64,000 nucleotides of DNA, taken from the NCBI GenBank assembly GCA_049318625.1, contig JBMOGA010000014.1:6684-70683 (forward strand), read 5' to 3'. The position numbers and the translations under genes were made by a program. Source of the stretch: JBMOGA01 sp049318625. GTDB lineage: Bacteria; Pseudomonadota; Alphaproteobacteria; Rhizobiales; Hyphomicrobiaceae. The notes beneath the pieces were generated by a model. The model was not told the origin of the DNA and made no database searches. It saw only the letters and a program-made list of their open reading frames with translations. This document shows positions 15,857 through 24,706 of this stretch, piece by piece; the stretch's first letter is position 1; each line of letters starts with the position of its first letter.

Positions 15857-17494
15857 GTGGAGCATTTCGACTACGTAATCGTCGGCGCCGGCTCGGCCGG
15901 CTGCGTGCTGGCCAATCGCCTGAGCGAAGGCGGCAAGTACGACGTCCTTGTGCTGGAGGCCGGCCCGAGCGACTGGCACCCCTACATCCATATCCCGGCC
16001 GGCTTCATCAAGACGTTCTACGACAAGCGCGTGAACTGGATGTACGACCAGGAGCCGGGCCCATGGACCGGCGGCCGACGCATCATGGCGCCGCGCGGCA
16101 AGACGCTCGGCGGATCGAGTTCCATCAACGGCCACGTTTTCAATCGCGGCCAGCGGATGGACTTCGACACCTGGGCCCAGCGCGGCAACCGCGGTTGGGG
16201 TTATGCCGATGTGCTCCCGTATTTCCGGCGTCTCGAGCGTCGGATCGGAACCGCCGACACCACCTTCCGCGGGCGTGACGGCGCCATCACCGTCACCAAT
16301 CCGAACTGGAGCCACCCCCTCTGCGACGCCTTCATCGCCGGCGCCGTGCAGATGGGAATTCCGCACACCACCGACTACAACGGCGAGACACAGGAAGGTG
16401 TCTCCTACTCCCAGCGCACGATCAACCGTGGCTGGCGCGTCAGTTCCTCGACCGCCTATCTCTGGCCTGCGCGCAAGCGCCAGAACCTCACCATCCGAAC
16501 GATGGCGCACGCGACCGAGATCGTCCTCGAAGGCAAGCGCGCCGTCGGGGTACGCTACGCGAAGGGTGGCCGCGGCGGCCCCATCGTCGAAGTGCGCGCC
16601 GACAAGGAAGTCATCCTTGCGGGCGGCACATATAACTCGCCGCAATTGCTCCAGCTGTCCGGCATCGGACCGGCCGACCTGCTGGCCGACAAGGGCATCG
16701 CGGTGAAGCACGCGCTCGCAGGCGTCGGCGAGAACCTCAGCGACCACTACACCGCGCGTTTTGTCGCCCGCGTGAAGGGCATCGAGACCATCAACGAACG
16801 CGTGCGCGGCCTGAAGCTCGGCGCCGAGATCCTGAAATGGATGACCACCGGAGGCGGTGTCCTGTCGCAGAGTCCGACCACGGTCTACTGCTTCTGGCGG
16901 TCCGAGCCGACCGTGCCGACCTCCGACGTGCAGATCACGTTCACACCCGCGAGTTACAAGGAAGGCGTGCAGGGCCAGCTCGAGACCAAGCCCGGCATGT
17001 CGGTCGCCTCGTGGGCGCAGCGGCCGGAGAGCCGCGGCTTCGTCCGCATCCGGTCGAACGATCCGTTCGCATCGCCGGCGATCCAGACGAACTATCTCGC
17101 CGAGGAGAGCGACCGCCGCACGACACTCGGCGCCATGCGCCTGGCGCGACGGCTCCTCCACTCGGAGCCGCTCAAGCCCTACATCGTCCGCGAGGAGGTG
17201 CCGGGCGCGGAAGTCCAGTCCGACGACGAACTCCTCGCGGTGATCCGCAATCGCGGCTTGACCACCTTCCACCCGGCCGGCACCTGCATGATGGGTCCGG
17301 CGACCAATCCCCGCGCCGTCGTCGACCACGAGCTGCGCGTGCACGGGCTGCAGGGGTTGCGCGTCGTCGACGCGTCGATCATGCCGACCATGATCTCCGC
17401 CAACCTCAACGCCTCGACGCTGATGATCGGCGAAAAGGCGTCCGACATGATCCTCGGGCGGCCGCCGGAGCCTGCAACGGCGCTGGCCGGGTGA
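15857..17494 (+). CDS. GMC-family FAD oxidoreductase (choline/alcohol dehydrogenase-like)
   Basis: 545 aa, full GMC length. FAD-binding GAGSAG begins at residue 10, GMC signature 1 is GKTLGGSSSINGHVFNRG, signature 2 is GGTYNSPQLLQLSGIGP. The C-terminal active site has His in TTFHPAGTC (about 475) and Asn in ISANLNAS. No signal peptide or heme motif, so a cytoplasmic or membrane-associated FAD enzyme oxidising a primary alcohol is expected. Start is GTG 15857 after a GGGGGAG stretch. It follows the dehalogenase-like gene by 44 bases and is probably co-transcribed. Its stop directly touches the convergent cobU stop. Confidence 0.93.
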   Translation: MEHFDYVIVGAGSAGCVLANRLSEGGKYDVLVLEAGPSDWHPYIHIPAGFIKTFYDKRVNWMYDQEPGPWTGGRRIMAPRGKTLGGSSSINGHVFNRGQRMDFDTWAQRGNRGWGYADVLPYFRRLERRIGTADTTFRGRDGAITVTNPNWSHPLCDAFIAGAVQMGIPHTTDYNGETQEGVSYSQRTINRGWRVSSSTAYLWPARKRQNLTIRTMAHATEIVLEGKRAVGVRYAKGGRGGPIVEVRADKEVILAGGTYNSPQLLQLSGIGPADLLADKGIAVKHALAGVGENLSDHYTARFVARVKGIETINERVRGLKLGAEILKWMTTGGGVLSQSPTTVYCFWRSEPTVPTSDVQITFTPASYKEGVQGQLETKPGMSVASWAQRPESRGFVRIRSNDPFASPAIQTNYLAEESDRRTTLGAMRLARRLLHSEPLKPYIVREEVPGAEVQSDDELLAVIRNRGLTTFHPAGTCMMGPATNPRAVVDHELRVHGLQGLRVVDASIMPTMISANLNASTLMIGEKASDMILGRPPEPATALAG

Positions 17495-18046
17495 TCACTT
17501 CACCTTGACCACCAGCCCAGCCACCACCAGTTCGACCGTACCGACCACCGCCGCGAGGTCCTGATTAAGTCGGCCCTGGGCGTCCCGAAAGCGGCGGGCG
17601 AGCGCGTTGTCGGGCACGATTCCAAAGCCGACCTCGTTCGACACCAGGATCACGCGCGCGGGCGTCTCGGCCAGCGCCGCAATCAGCGTCGCCGTGGCGT
17701 CGGCCATGTCGTGCTCACCGAGCATCAGGTTCGACAACCACAGCGTCAGGCAATCGACCACGAGCACCGAACGATCCGGCTGACCAAGTCCGGCGGCCAG
17801 CAGGCAGTCCGGCGACAGCGCCGCCGGCAGCGCCAATGGCGCCTCGATGGTGACCCAGCCGCATCCCTGTCGCTCGGCCTTGTGGGCGGCGATCCGCGCG
17901 CGCATCTCGTCGTCCCACGCCTCGGCCGTCGCGATGTAGCCTTTGGCCGGGACGCTGTCGGCCAGCGCCAACGCACGCCGCGTCTTGCCCGAGCGCGCGC
18001 CGCCGAGCACCAGAGTATGCCGTGCCACGCCCACCGCCTCGCCCAC
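17495..18046 (-). CDS. cobU: Adenosylcobinamide kinase / adenosylcobinamide-phosphate guanylyltransferase
   Basis: 183 aa (CobP in Pseudomonas denitrificans naming). P-loop GGARSGKT at residues 15-22, guanylylation His in the IAAHKAER segment, and the family motif VSNEVGFGIVP. It phosphorylates adenosylcobinamide and then adds GMP from GTP, preparing the nucleotide loop. GTG 18046 has a GAGGGAG ribosome site five bases upstream. It is divergent from the riboswitch-led operon and so outside the riboswitch's direct reach. It completes the pathway shared with cobS and cobT located 11 kb away. Confidence 0.95.
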   Translation of the reverse strand: MGEAVGVARHTLVLGGARSGKTRRALALADSVPAKGYIATAEAWDDEMRARIAAHKAERQGCGWVTIEAPLALPAALSPDCLLAAGLGQPDRSVLVVDCLTLWLSNLMLGEHDMADATATLIAALAETPARVILVSNEVGFGIVPDNALARRFRDAQGRLNQDLAAVVGTVELVVAGLVVKVK

Positions 18047-18107
18047 GCCGGCTCCCTCGCGCTCGGTATCATCCCGTTTGACGGCGCCGTCGCGAAACGG
18101 CTATCAC

Positions 18108-18305
18108 CTTCGAACGGTCCTCCGAGAGGAGGTTAAAAGGGAACGCAGCGTCGGTCGACCCATATCGGGGACCGCCATTCTGCGGCCGCCCCCGCGACTG
18201 TAAGCGTGGAGCCCATTCTCGAAAGCCACTGCCGGGCAGAGCTTGGTGGGAAGGCGAGAGGGGCGACGAAGCGCGAGCCAGGAGACCTGCCGTTCGTGAA
18301 TTCGA
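18108..18305 (+). ncRNA. Cobalamin (AdoCbl) riboswitch
   Basis: Diagnostic conserved pieces occur in order: GGTTAAAAGGGAA (18131-18143), CCCCGCGACTGTAA, GCCACTG, GGTGGGAAGG and finally GAGCCAGGAGACCTGCC (18275-18291), the B12 box. It sits 100 bases before hupE, so it governs the hupE-cobW-cobN-cobO-cobQ operon, lowering expression when adenosylcobalamin is plentiful. Exact ends are approximate. Confidence 0.97.
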
Positions 18306-18336
18306 GGACGTGAACGGACGGGGTGCTCCGGTTCGC

Positions 18337-18365
18337 GACCAGACCGCCATTGCGGCGCTGTGGTC
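18337..18365 (+). promoter_or_regulatory. Expression-platform hairpin of the B12 riboswitch
   Basis: GACCA...CGCC-att-GCGG...TGGTC can form a stem-loop between the aptamer and the hupE ribosome site (GGAGGGAG, 18390-18397). CCGTTC (18290) and GAACGG (18312) can also pair. There is no T-run, so control is more likely at translation. Confidence 0.45.
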
Positions 18366-18405
18366 GGGCCAGGGGTGCCTCCGGTCAACGGAGGGAGCCG
18401 AGACT

Positions 18406-19062
18406 ATGAAGACCCGCACCATGCTGGCCGGCCGCGCCGGCGCTGCACTCATCGCATTGTCGCTCGCACCGGCCGAAGCGCTGGCCCATCACGCCATGGA
18501 CGGCAAACTGCCGGTCACGGCCCTGCAGGGCTTCATCACCGGCCTCGCCCATCCGGTCGTCGGGCTCGACCATCTGGCCTTCGTCGTCGCGGTCGGTCTC
18601 GCCGCCGCCCTGCTCGGCCGCCTCGTCGCCCTGCCCCTGGCGTTTGTCGGCGGCACGCTCGCCGGGTGCGTCGTGCACCTCGCCTCCGTCACGCTGCCGG
18701 CCACGGAGATCGTCATCGCCGCGACCGTCGTCGCCATGGGCCTGCTGGTCGCCACCGGCCGCACCTTGCCGCCCGCCGTGCTGCTGGCCTTCACCGCCGC
18801 CGCCGGCCTGTTCCATGGCTGGGCCTATGGCGAAGGCATCTTCGGGGCCGAACAGAGCCCGCTCGGCGCCTATCTCGCCGGTTTCACGCTGATCCAGGCG
18901 GCCATCGCCGTCGGCACCGCCCTCGCCGCCCGCACGCTGCTCGCCAGCCCGGCGGCCGACCGGTCGTTCGTGCGCATTGCCGGCGCCGTCGTGCTCGGCA
19001 TTGGCATCGCCATGCTGGTCGGACACGTCGAGGCTATCGCCTTCCCGGGCCTTGCGAAGTGA
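18406..19062 (+). CDS. HupE/UreJ-family metal (cobalt/nickel) transporter
   Basis: 218-aa membrane protein with a signal peptide (to about residue 26, ending ALA-HH) and about six hydrophobic segments. The family motifs are HPVVGLDHLAF and FHGWAYGE, with His and Asp able to bind a metal ion. HupE/UreJ proteins are secondary transporters for Ni or Co. Being the first gene behind a B12 riboswitch argues for cobalt uptake to feed CobN. The ribosome site GAGGGAG lies eight bases before ATG 18406, which decides this start over an earlier in-frame GTG inside the riboswitch tail. Confidence 0.92.
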   Translation: MKTRTMLAGRAGAALIALSLAPAEALAHHAMDGKLPVTALQGFITGLAHPVVGLDHLAFVVAVGLAAALLGRLVALPLAFVGGTLAGCVVHLASVTLPATEIVIAATVVAMGLLVATGRTLPPAVLLAFTAAAGLFHGWAYGEGIFGAEQSPLGAYLAGFTLIQAAIAVGTALAARTLLASPAADRSFVRIAGAVVLGIGIAMLVGHVEAIAFPGLAK

Positions 19063-19079
19063 GTGAGCGCACCACACCG

Positions 19080-20123
19080 ATGACGGAACGCACACCCGCC
19101 ACGATCATCACGGGCTTTCTCGGCGCCGGCAAGACGACGCTGATCCGCTCGCTGATCGAGAACGCCGACGGCCGGCGCCTCGCACTCGTGATCAACGAGT
19201 TCGGGGACGTCGGCATCGACGGCGATCTGCTTCGCAGTTGCGGCGTGCCCGGCTGTACCGATGACGACATCGTCGAACTGACCAACGGCTGCATCTGCTG
19301 CACGGTCGCGGAGGATTTCCTGCCGACCCTGCAGAAGATTCTGGCGAGAAACCCGGCGCCCGATCACATCGTGATCGAGACGTCGGGCCTCGCGCTGCCG
19401 CAGCCCCTGTTGCGCGCCTTCGCCTGGCCCGAAATCCGCAACCGCGTAACCGTCGACGGCGTCGTCACGGTCGTCGACGCCAAGGCCGTATCCGAAGGCC
19501 GCTTCGCCGACGACGAAGACGCCGTGGCCCGCCAACGCGCCGCCGACCCGAACCTCGATCACGAAAGCCCGATTCAGGAGCTTTTCGAGGATCAGTTGTC
19601 CTGCGCCGATCTGGTGGTGCTGAGCAAGACCGACCTCGTCGACGCCGCCGCGCTGGCCAGTGTCGAGCAGATCGTCGACCGCGAGAAGCGGCCGATGGCG
19701 CGCGTCGTAAAAGCCAGCGCCGGCAGCCTGCCCGTGTCGGTTCTGATCGGCCTGGCGAGCGCATCCGAGGCCGACGCCGCCAACCGCCGGTCTCATCATG
19801 ACGACGAGGACCACGGCGAGGAGGACCACGACGAGTTCGAAAGCTTCGTGGTCGACCTGCCGCCAGCCGCAACGCCCGACAGCATCCGGGCCCGCGTCGC
19901 CGACGTGATCGCCCGCGACGGCGTGCTCCGCGTGAAAGGCTTCGTGCGCATCGACGGCAAGCCGGCGCGCCTCGTCGTGCAGGCCGCCGGACCGCGCATC
20001 GAGACCTATTTCGACCGCCCCTGGCGCGCGGCCGACGGCGACGTCGGGCGCTTGGTCGTCATCGGCCTCACGGGGCTCGATCGGTCTGCGATCCGGGCGG
20101 CCCTCGGAGGCATCGGAGCATGA
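19080..20123 (+). CDS. cobW: CobW GTPase (COG0523 metallochaperone)
   Basis: 347 aa. P-loop GFLGAGKTT (residues 12-20), metal-binding GCICC, a Walker B/switch region and the NKTDLV-like SKTDLV. A His/Asp/Glu-rich loop (RRSHHDDEDHGEEDHDE, about 238-254) precedes the CobW C-terminal domain. Proteins of this group deliver metals in a GTP-dependent way; CobW is thought to supply Co(II) to the CobNST chelatase. ATG 19080 starts 17 bases after hupE; the next gene overlaps its stop by ATGA. Cytoplasmic. Confidence 0.96.
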   Translation: MTERTPATIITGFLGAGKTTLIRSLIENADGRRLALVINEFGDVGIDGDLLRSCGVPGCTDDDIVELTNGCICCTVAEDFLPTLQKILARNPAPDHIVIETSGLALPQPLLRAFAWPEIRNRVTVDGVVTVVDAKAVSEGRFADDEDAVARQRAADPNLDHESPIQELFEDQLSCADLVVLSKTDLVDAAALASVEQIVDREKRPMARVVKASAGSLPVSVLIGLASASEADAANRRSHHDDEDHGEEDHDEFESFVVDLPPAATPDSIRARVADVIARDGVLRVKGFVRIDGKPARLVVQAAGPRIETYFDRPWRAADGDVGRLVVIGLTGLDRSAIRAALGGIGA

Positions 20124-20989
20124 GCGTGGCCCCTGCCACCGCCCCGGTGGCCAATCGCCATTCGCCGTGCATCGGCGTTTGCCGGCTGGAAACGGCGACC
20201 GGCTGGTGCGAGGGCTGCGGCCGAACCGGGGTGGAGATCGCAGGCTGGGTCGATGCTGATGATGCGCGCCGCCTCGATATTTTTTCCGATCTGCCCGAGC
20301 GTCTAACCAGGCTCGGAGCCGAGACGCGCGTGCTGCCCTGGACCGGCGCCGAAATCGTCGACCTGATCGCGCGCCGCGTCTCGTCCGAGCGGAGCCGCTG
20401 GTCGATCGGCAAGCCCTCCAAGGCACGCCTGCTGGCATTCGACGCCGAAGCCGGCACGGTGGTCGACCGGTCCCCCACAGGTCTCGTCGCGCACAACGCA
20501 GGACAGTCGCTGGCCCTCACCCGGCACGACAAGCTGCGCGGATTTGCCGACGTCCCCGGTGACCGGATCATCGGCCTCGGATTGCCCACGGGACGCGCCG
20601 CCATTCCGCCCGTCGCCGTCGTCACCGACCTTGGCCCCGATGCCCGCACCCTCGGCGACGCACACCATCTCTACGACCTCGGCCTCGGCGGGCCGACCCT
20701 GCGGCTCGCCATCCGGCCCGGCGATGCCGTTGCCGCGGCGATCCTCGCCGGTCTCGTCGGCCAGCCCGAAGACCTGGCCGTCGCAACGCTGGCGGACCGC
20801 AGCGGCGATGCGCCGTTCGTCGCGGTCGCAGAAACGGTCCTGACGCGGCTCGAGACCCACACCACCGGGCGCGACCTTCCAGGCCTGTTGGCCGGACCAC
20901 TGGCCCCCGGATCGCGCGTTGCCATGCCGGACGGCCTCGTGCCCGCATGGGCGGCCCCGATGCTGTTCGGCCATCCGATAGCGGACTGA
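20120..20989 (+). CDS. DUF1289-containing protein of unknown role in the cobalamin operon
   Basis: 289 aa in two parts. Residues 13-65 form a DUF1289 module with the cysteine set CIGVC ... CEGCGRT, probably a small metal- or Zn-binding knuckle. The following 220 residues, rich in Ala, Gly and Leu, are not recognised: no transmembrane segment and no nucleotide-binding motif. It overlaps cobW by ATGA and ends six bases before cobN, so it is produced with the cobalt-insertion machinery. A role in cobalt handling or chelatase assembly is inferred only from position. Free-standing DUF1289 proteins are usually about 60-100 aa, so the C-terminal extension is the unusual part. Confidence 0.8.
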   Translation: MSVAPATAPVANRHSPCIGVCRLETATGWCEGCGRTGVEIAGWVDADDARRLDIFSDLPERLTRLGAETRVLPWTGAEIVDLIARRVSSERSRWSIGKPSKARLLAFDAEAGTVVDRSPTGLVAHNAGQSLALTRHDKLRGFADVPGDRIIGLGLPTGRAAIPPVAVVTDLGPDARTLGDAHHLYDLGLGGPTLRLAIRPGDAVAAAILAGLVGQPEDLAVATLADRSGDAPFVAVAETVLTRLETHTTGRDLPGLLAGPLAPGSRVAMPDGLVPAWAAPMLFGHPIAD

Positions 20990-20995
20990 CACCAC

Positions 20996-23900
20996 ATGCA
21001 CCTGCTCCCCATCGAGTCGGGTGTCATCGACGAGGGCGATCAAGCGATCGACCTCGGCCAGAGCTCGGGCGATATCGTCGTCCTCTCCGCCGCCGACAGC
21101 GAGCTCGCCATGCTGGCCGCCGCCTGGCAGCGGCTCGCAGCCGGCGATCCCGCCCTGCCGACGCTCCGCCTGGCCAACTATCTTCAGCTCAAGCACAATT
21201 ATTCGGTCGACCTCTTCGCCGAGCAGACACTCACCGGCGCCAGACTCATCGTGCTTCGCCTGCTCGGAGGCCGCAGCTACTGGCCCTACGGCGTCGACCG
21301 CATCACCACGCTGGCGCGCGACGCCGGCGCGAAACTCGTCGTATTGCCCGGGTGTCCGAAGCCGGATCCGTCGCTGCTGGCCACCTCCACCGTCGAGTTC
21401 GACGATGCCGAGCGGCTCTGGCGCTACCTCGTCGAAGGTGGCCCCGCCAATGCAGGAACCTTCCTGCAGGCCCTCGTCGCATTGGCGCACGACCGCCCGC
21501 TGCCGCCACCGCCAGATCCGCTGCCCGCTGCCGGCATTCTCGCAACGCGCACCCCTGCGCACGCGACCGGGCGCGCGCTCGTCGTCCTCTATCGGGCGCT
21601 CGTCCAAGCGGGCGATCTGGCACCCGTCGAGGCGATGCTCGACGCGCTCGCCGCGCGCGGCATGACGGCAACAGCGGTCTTCGTCACCAGCCTGCGCGAC
21701 CCCGACGCAGCGGCGCTGCTGGCCCGGACACTCGCCGAGACCCCGCCGGATGTTGTTCTCAACACCACCGCGTTCGCGGCCGGCTTCGCCGACGATCGCG
21801 ATCCCTTCGGACCCGGCCCGTTCGATCGCGATGCGCCATGGCTTCAAGTGATCCTGTCGGGCCAGTCGCTCGACTCGTGGGCGTCCAGCACCGCTGGACT
21901 GCCGCCGCGCGACGTCGCCATGCACATCGCCCTGCCCGAACTCGATGGCCGCATCATCACCCGCGCCATCGCCTTCAAGCGCGACATCGGCCGCGATTCC
22001 CTGACACAATTGCGGGTCCTGCGCATGGAACCGCTGCCGGACCGCGTCGCATTCGTCGCCGATCTCGCCGCCAACTGGGTGCGCCTGCGCCGCAAGTCCG
22101 CCGCCGAGCGCCGCGTCGCCATCGTGCTCGCCAATTACCCGAACGGCGAGCACCGCATCGCCAACGCCGTCGGCCTCGACACGCCCGCGAGCGCCGTCGC
22201 CGTGCTCGGCTGGCTGCGCGACAGCGGCTACGCGATCGACGATGCACCGGCCGACGCCGACACCCTCGTGGCCACCCTGCTCGCCGGACCGACCAATGCC
22301 GAAGTGACCGGCCGCCTCGTGCGCGCCCGCCTGTCTCTGGCCGACTACGCGGCCGGTTTCGCCGCACTGCCACCCGAGGTCCGGTCTGCCGTCACCGCCC
22401 GCTGGGGCGATCCCACGTCGGATCATTTTTTCAGTGATGGCGCCTTCGCGCTGCCCGTGCTGCCACTCGGCCACGTGGCGGTCGCCATCCAGCCGTCCCG
22501 AGGCTACCACCTCGATCCGAAGGCCACCTATCACGATGCCGCGCTGGTTCCGCCACACGGCTATCTGGCCTTCCACATCTGGCTACGACAGAGCTTCGGC
22601 GCCGACGCGATCGTGCACCTCGGCAAACACGGCAATCTGGAATGGCTGCCGGGCAAAGCCCTCGCCCTGTCGCAGACGTGCTTTCCCGAGGCCGCCCTCG
22701 GTCCGATGCCGAACATCTATCCCTTCATCGTCAACGACCCCGGCGAGGGCTGTCAGGCCAAACGGCGCACCGCCGCCGTCGTCATCGACCACCTGCCGCC
22801 ACCGGTCACCCGCGCCGAAACTTATGGACCGCTGAAGGCGCTCGAAGGCTGGATCGACGAGTACTACGAGGCCCAGCGGCTCGACCGCCGCCGCGCCGAC
22901 CTGTTGGCGGCTCGCATCCTGGACGAGGCCGAAGCTCTCGGCCTCAACGCCGATCTCGGCATCTGCCCGGCCGACCCGCCACAGCAGAAGCTGACCCGGC
23001 TCGATGCTTATCTCTGCGATCTGAAGGAGATGCAGATCCGCGGCGGCCTGCACGTGTTCGGCGCTTCGCCCGCGGGCGACGCAGCGGACGACGTACTGGT
23101 CGCGATCGTGCGCGCCCCGCGCGGCCCGGCCGACGCCGACGGTTCGATCCTGACGGCCTTGTCCGCCGACCTGGAACTCGGCTTCGATCCGCGAGCAGAA
23201 AATCTCGCTGAACCCTGGACTGGTCCGCGTCCGGCGACCCTCGAGGCGTTCGGTAACGATCCTTGGCGCACCGTGGGCGATACGGTCGAACGGCTCGAAA
23301 AGCTCGCGCGCGAGATCGTCGCTGGCCGGCTGACGCCATTGCAGGAGTGGCCGAGAACGCAGGCGGTAGCGTCCGAGCTGACACGGCGGATCGCCCCGGC
23401 GCTCCGCGTCAGTGGTGACCGCGAACGGGATGGCCTGCTCCGCGCCCTGTCCGGCCGGTTCGTCCCGCCCGGTCCTTCCGGCGCGCCAACCCGCGGCCGC
23501 CCCGACGTGCTGCCCACCGGCCGCAACTTCTACGCCCTCGACAACCGCACGGTTCCCACTCCCGCAGCCTGGGAGATCGGCAAGGCGGCGGCGGAACTCG
23601 TGGTCGAGCGCTATTTTCAGGACCACGGCGAATGGCCGAAGGCGGTTGCCCTTTCGGCCTGGGGCACGTCGAACATGCGCACCGGCGGCGACGACATCGC
23701 CCAAGCTCTGGCCTTGATGGGCGCGCGGCCGACTTGGGAGCCGAGCACCCGCCGCGTCACCGGTTTCGAGATCCTGCCGCTCGCCAAGGTCGGCCGCCCG
23801 CGCATCGACGTCACCCTCAAGATCTCGGGTTTCTTCCGTGACGCCTTCCCGGCCCAGATCGATCTCATCGACAGCGTCGTCCGCGCCATCGCCGCGCGCG

Positions 23901-24706
23901 ACGAACCGGACAGCGAGAACCCGATCGCCACCCGCATCCGCGCCGAGACGGCGCGTCTCACCGAAGGCGGCATGGCCAGAGCCGCCGCGCGGCGCCACGC
24001 GGGGTTTCGCGTGTTCGGCGCGGCACCCGGCACCTACGGCGCCGGCCTCGGCACCGTCGTCGAGAATGGCCTTTGGCGCGACGATGCCGACCTTGCCGAC
24101 GTTTTCCTCGAATTCGGTCGCTTCGCCTACGGCCCGGACAGCGACGGCGAGGATGCGGCCGCCGCCTTTGCGGAGCGCATCGGCGGCATCGATGCCGTCC
24201 TCCACAACCAGGACAATCGCGAGCACGATATTCTTGATTCGGACGATTACTGGCAATTTGCCGGCGGCCTTGCTGTGGCCGCCCGCGCCCTGCAGTCCCG
24301 CAAGCTACCCGTCTACCACGGTGACACCTCACATCCGGACCGGCCCGTTATCCGCAAGCTCGACGAGGAGATCGCCCGCGTCGTCCGCGCGCGCGCAGTC
24401 AACCCCAAATGGATCGACGCCATGATGCGCCATGGCTATCGCGGCGCCTCCGAGCTGTCCGCCACTGTCGATTTCCTGTTCGCATTCTCGGCCACAGCCG
24501 ATGCCGTCGGCGACCAGCACTTCGACGCCGTCTATGGGGCCTACATCGCCGACGACCGCGTTCGCGCCTTTCTCAACGAGAAAAGCCCGGGCGCCCTCGC
24601 CGCCATCCGCGACCGCCTGCGCGAAGCCATCACGCGCGGCCTGTGGTCGCCACGCTCCAACAGCGTCCACGCCATGCTGCAACCCGACAGCGAGACCGTG
24701 TCATGA
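20996..24706 (+). CDS. cobN: Cobaltochelatase subunit CobN
   Basis: 1236 aa, the size of the large subunit of aerobic ATP-dependent cobaltochelatase (related to magnesium chelatase BchH). Family blocks are seen: HLGKHGNLEWLPGKALALS (about 540), the segment around YPFIVNDPGEGCQAKRR and WGTSNMRTGGDDIAQALALMG (about 900). It binds hydrogenobyrinic acid a,c-diamide and inserts Co(II) together with the AAA+ partners CobS and CobT of the aerobic pathway; those partners are not in the window. The downstream cobO starts within its stop codon. Its presence shows the late-cobalt (aerobic) pathway is used. Confidence 0.97.
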   Translation: MHLLPIESGVIDEGDQAIDLGQSSGDIVVLSAADSELAMLAAAWQRLAAGDPALPTLRLANYLQLKHNYSVDLFAEQTLTGARLIVLRLLGGRSYWPYGVDRITTLARDAGAKLVVLPGCPKPDPSLLATSTVEFDDAERLWRYLVEGGPANAGTFLQALVALAHDRPLPPPPDPLPAAGILATRTPAHATGRALVVLYRALVQAGDLAPVEAMLDALAARGMTATAVFVTSLRDPDAAALLARTLAETPPDVVLNTTAFAAGFADDRDPFGPGPFDRDAPWLQVILSGQSLDSWASSTAGLPPRDVAMHIALPELDGRIITRAIAFKRDIGRDSLTQLRVLRMEPLPDRVAFVADLAANWVRLRRKSAAERRVAIVLANYPNGEHRIANAVGLDTPASAVAVLGWLRDSGYAIDDAPADADTLVATLLAGPTNAEVTGRLVRARLSLADYAAGFAALPPEVRSAVTARWGDPTSDHFFSDGAFALPVLPLGHVAVAIQPSRGYHLDPKATYHDAALVPPHGYLAFHIWLRQSFGADAIVHLGKHGNLEWLPGKALALSQTCFPEAALGPMPNIYPFIVNDPGEGCQAKRRTAAVVIDHLPPPVTRAETYGPLKALEGWIDEYYEAQRLDRRRADLLAARILDEAEALGLNADLGICPADPPQQKLTRLDAYLCDLKEMQIRGGLHVFGASPAGDAADDVLVAIVRAPRGPADADGSILTALSADLELGFDPRAENLAEPWTGPRPATLEAFGNDPWRTVGDTVERLEKLAREIVAGRLTPLQEWPRTQAVASELTRRIAPALRVSGDRERDGLLRALSGRFVPPGPSGAPTRGRPDVLPTGRNFYALDNRTVPTPAAWEIGKAAAELVVERYFQDHGEWPKAVALSAWGTSNMRTGGDDIAQALALMGARPTWEPSTRRVTGFEILPLAKVGRPRIDVTLKISGFFRDAFPAQIDLIDSVVRAIAARDEPDSENPIATRIRAETARLTEGGMARAAARRHAGFRVFGAAPGTYGAGLGTVVENGLWRDDADLADVFLEFGRFAYGPDSDGEDAAAAFAERIGGIDAVLHNQDNREHDILDSDDYWQFAGGLAVAARALQSRKLPVYHGDTSHPDRPVIRKLDEEIARVVRARAVNPKWIDAMMRHGYRGASELSATVDFLFAFSATADAVGDQHFDAVYGAYIADDRVRAFLNEKSPGALAAIRDRLREAITRGLWSPRSNSVHAMLQPDSETVS

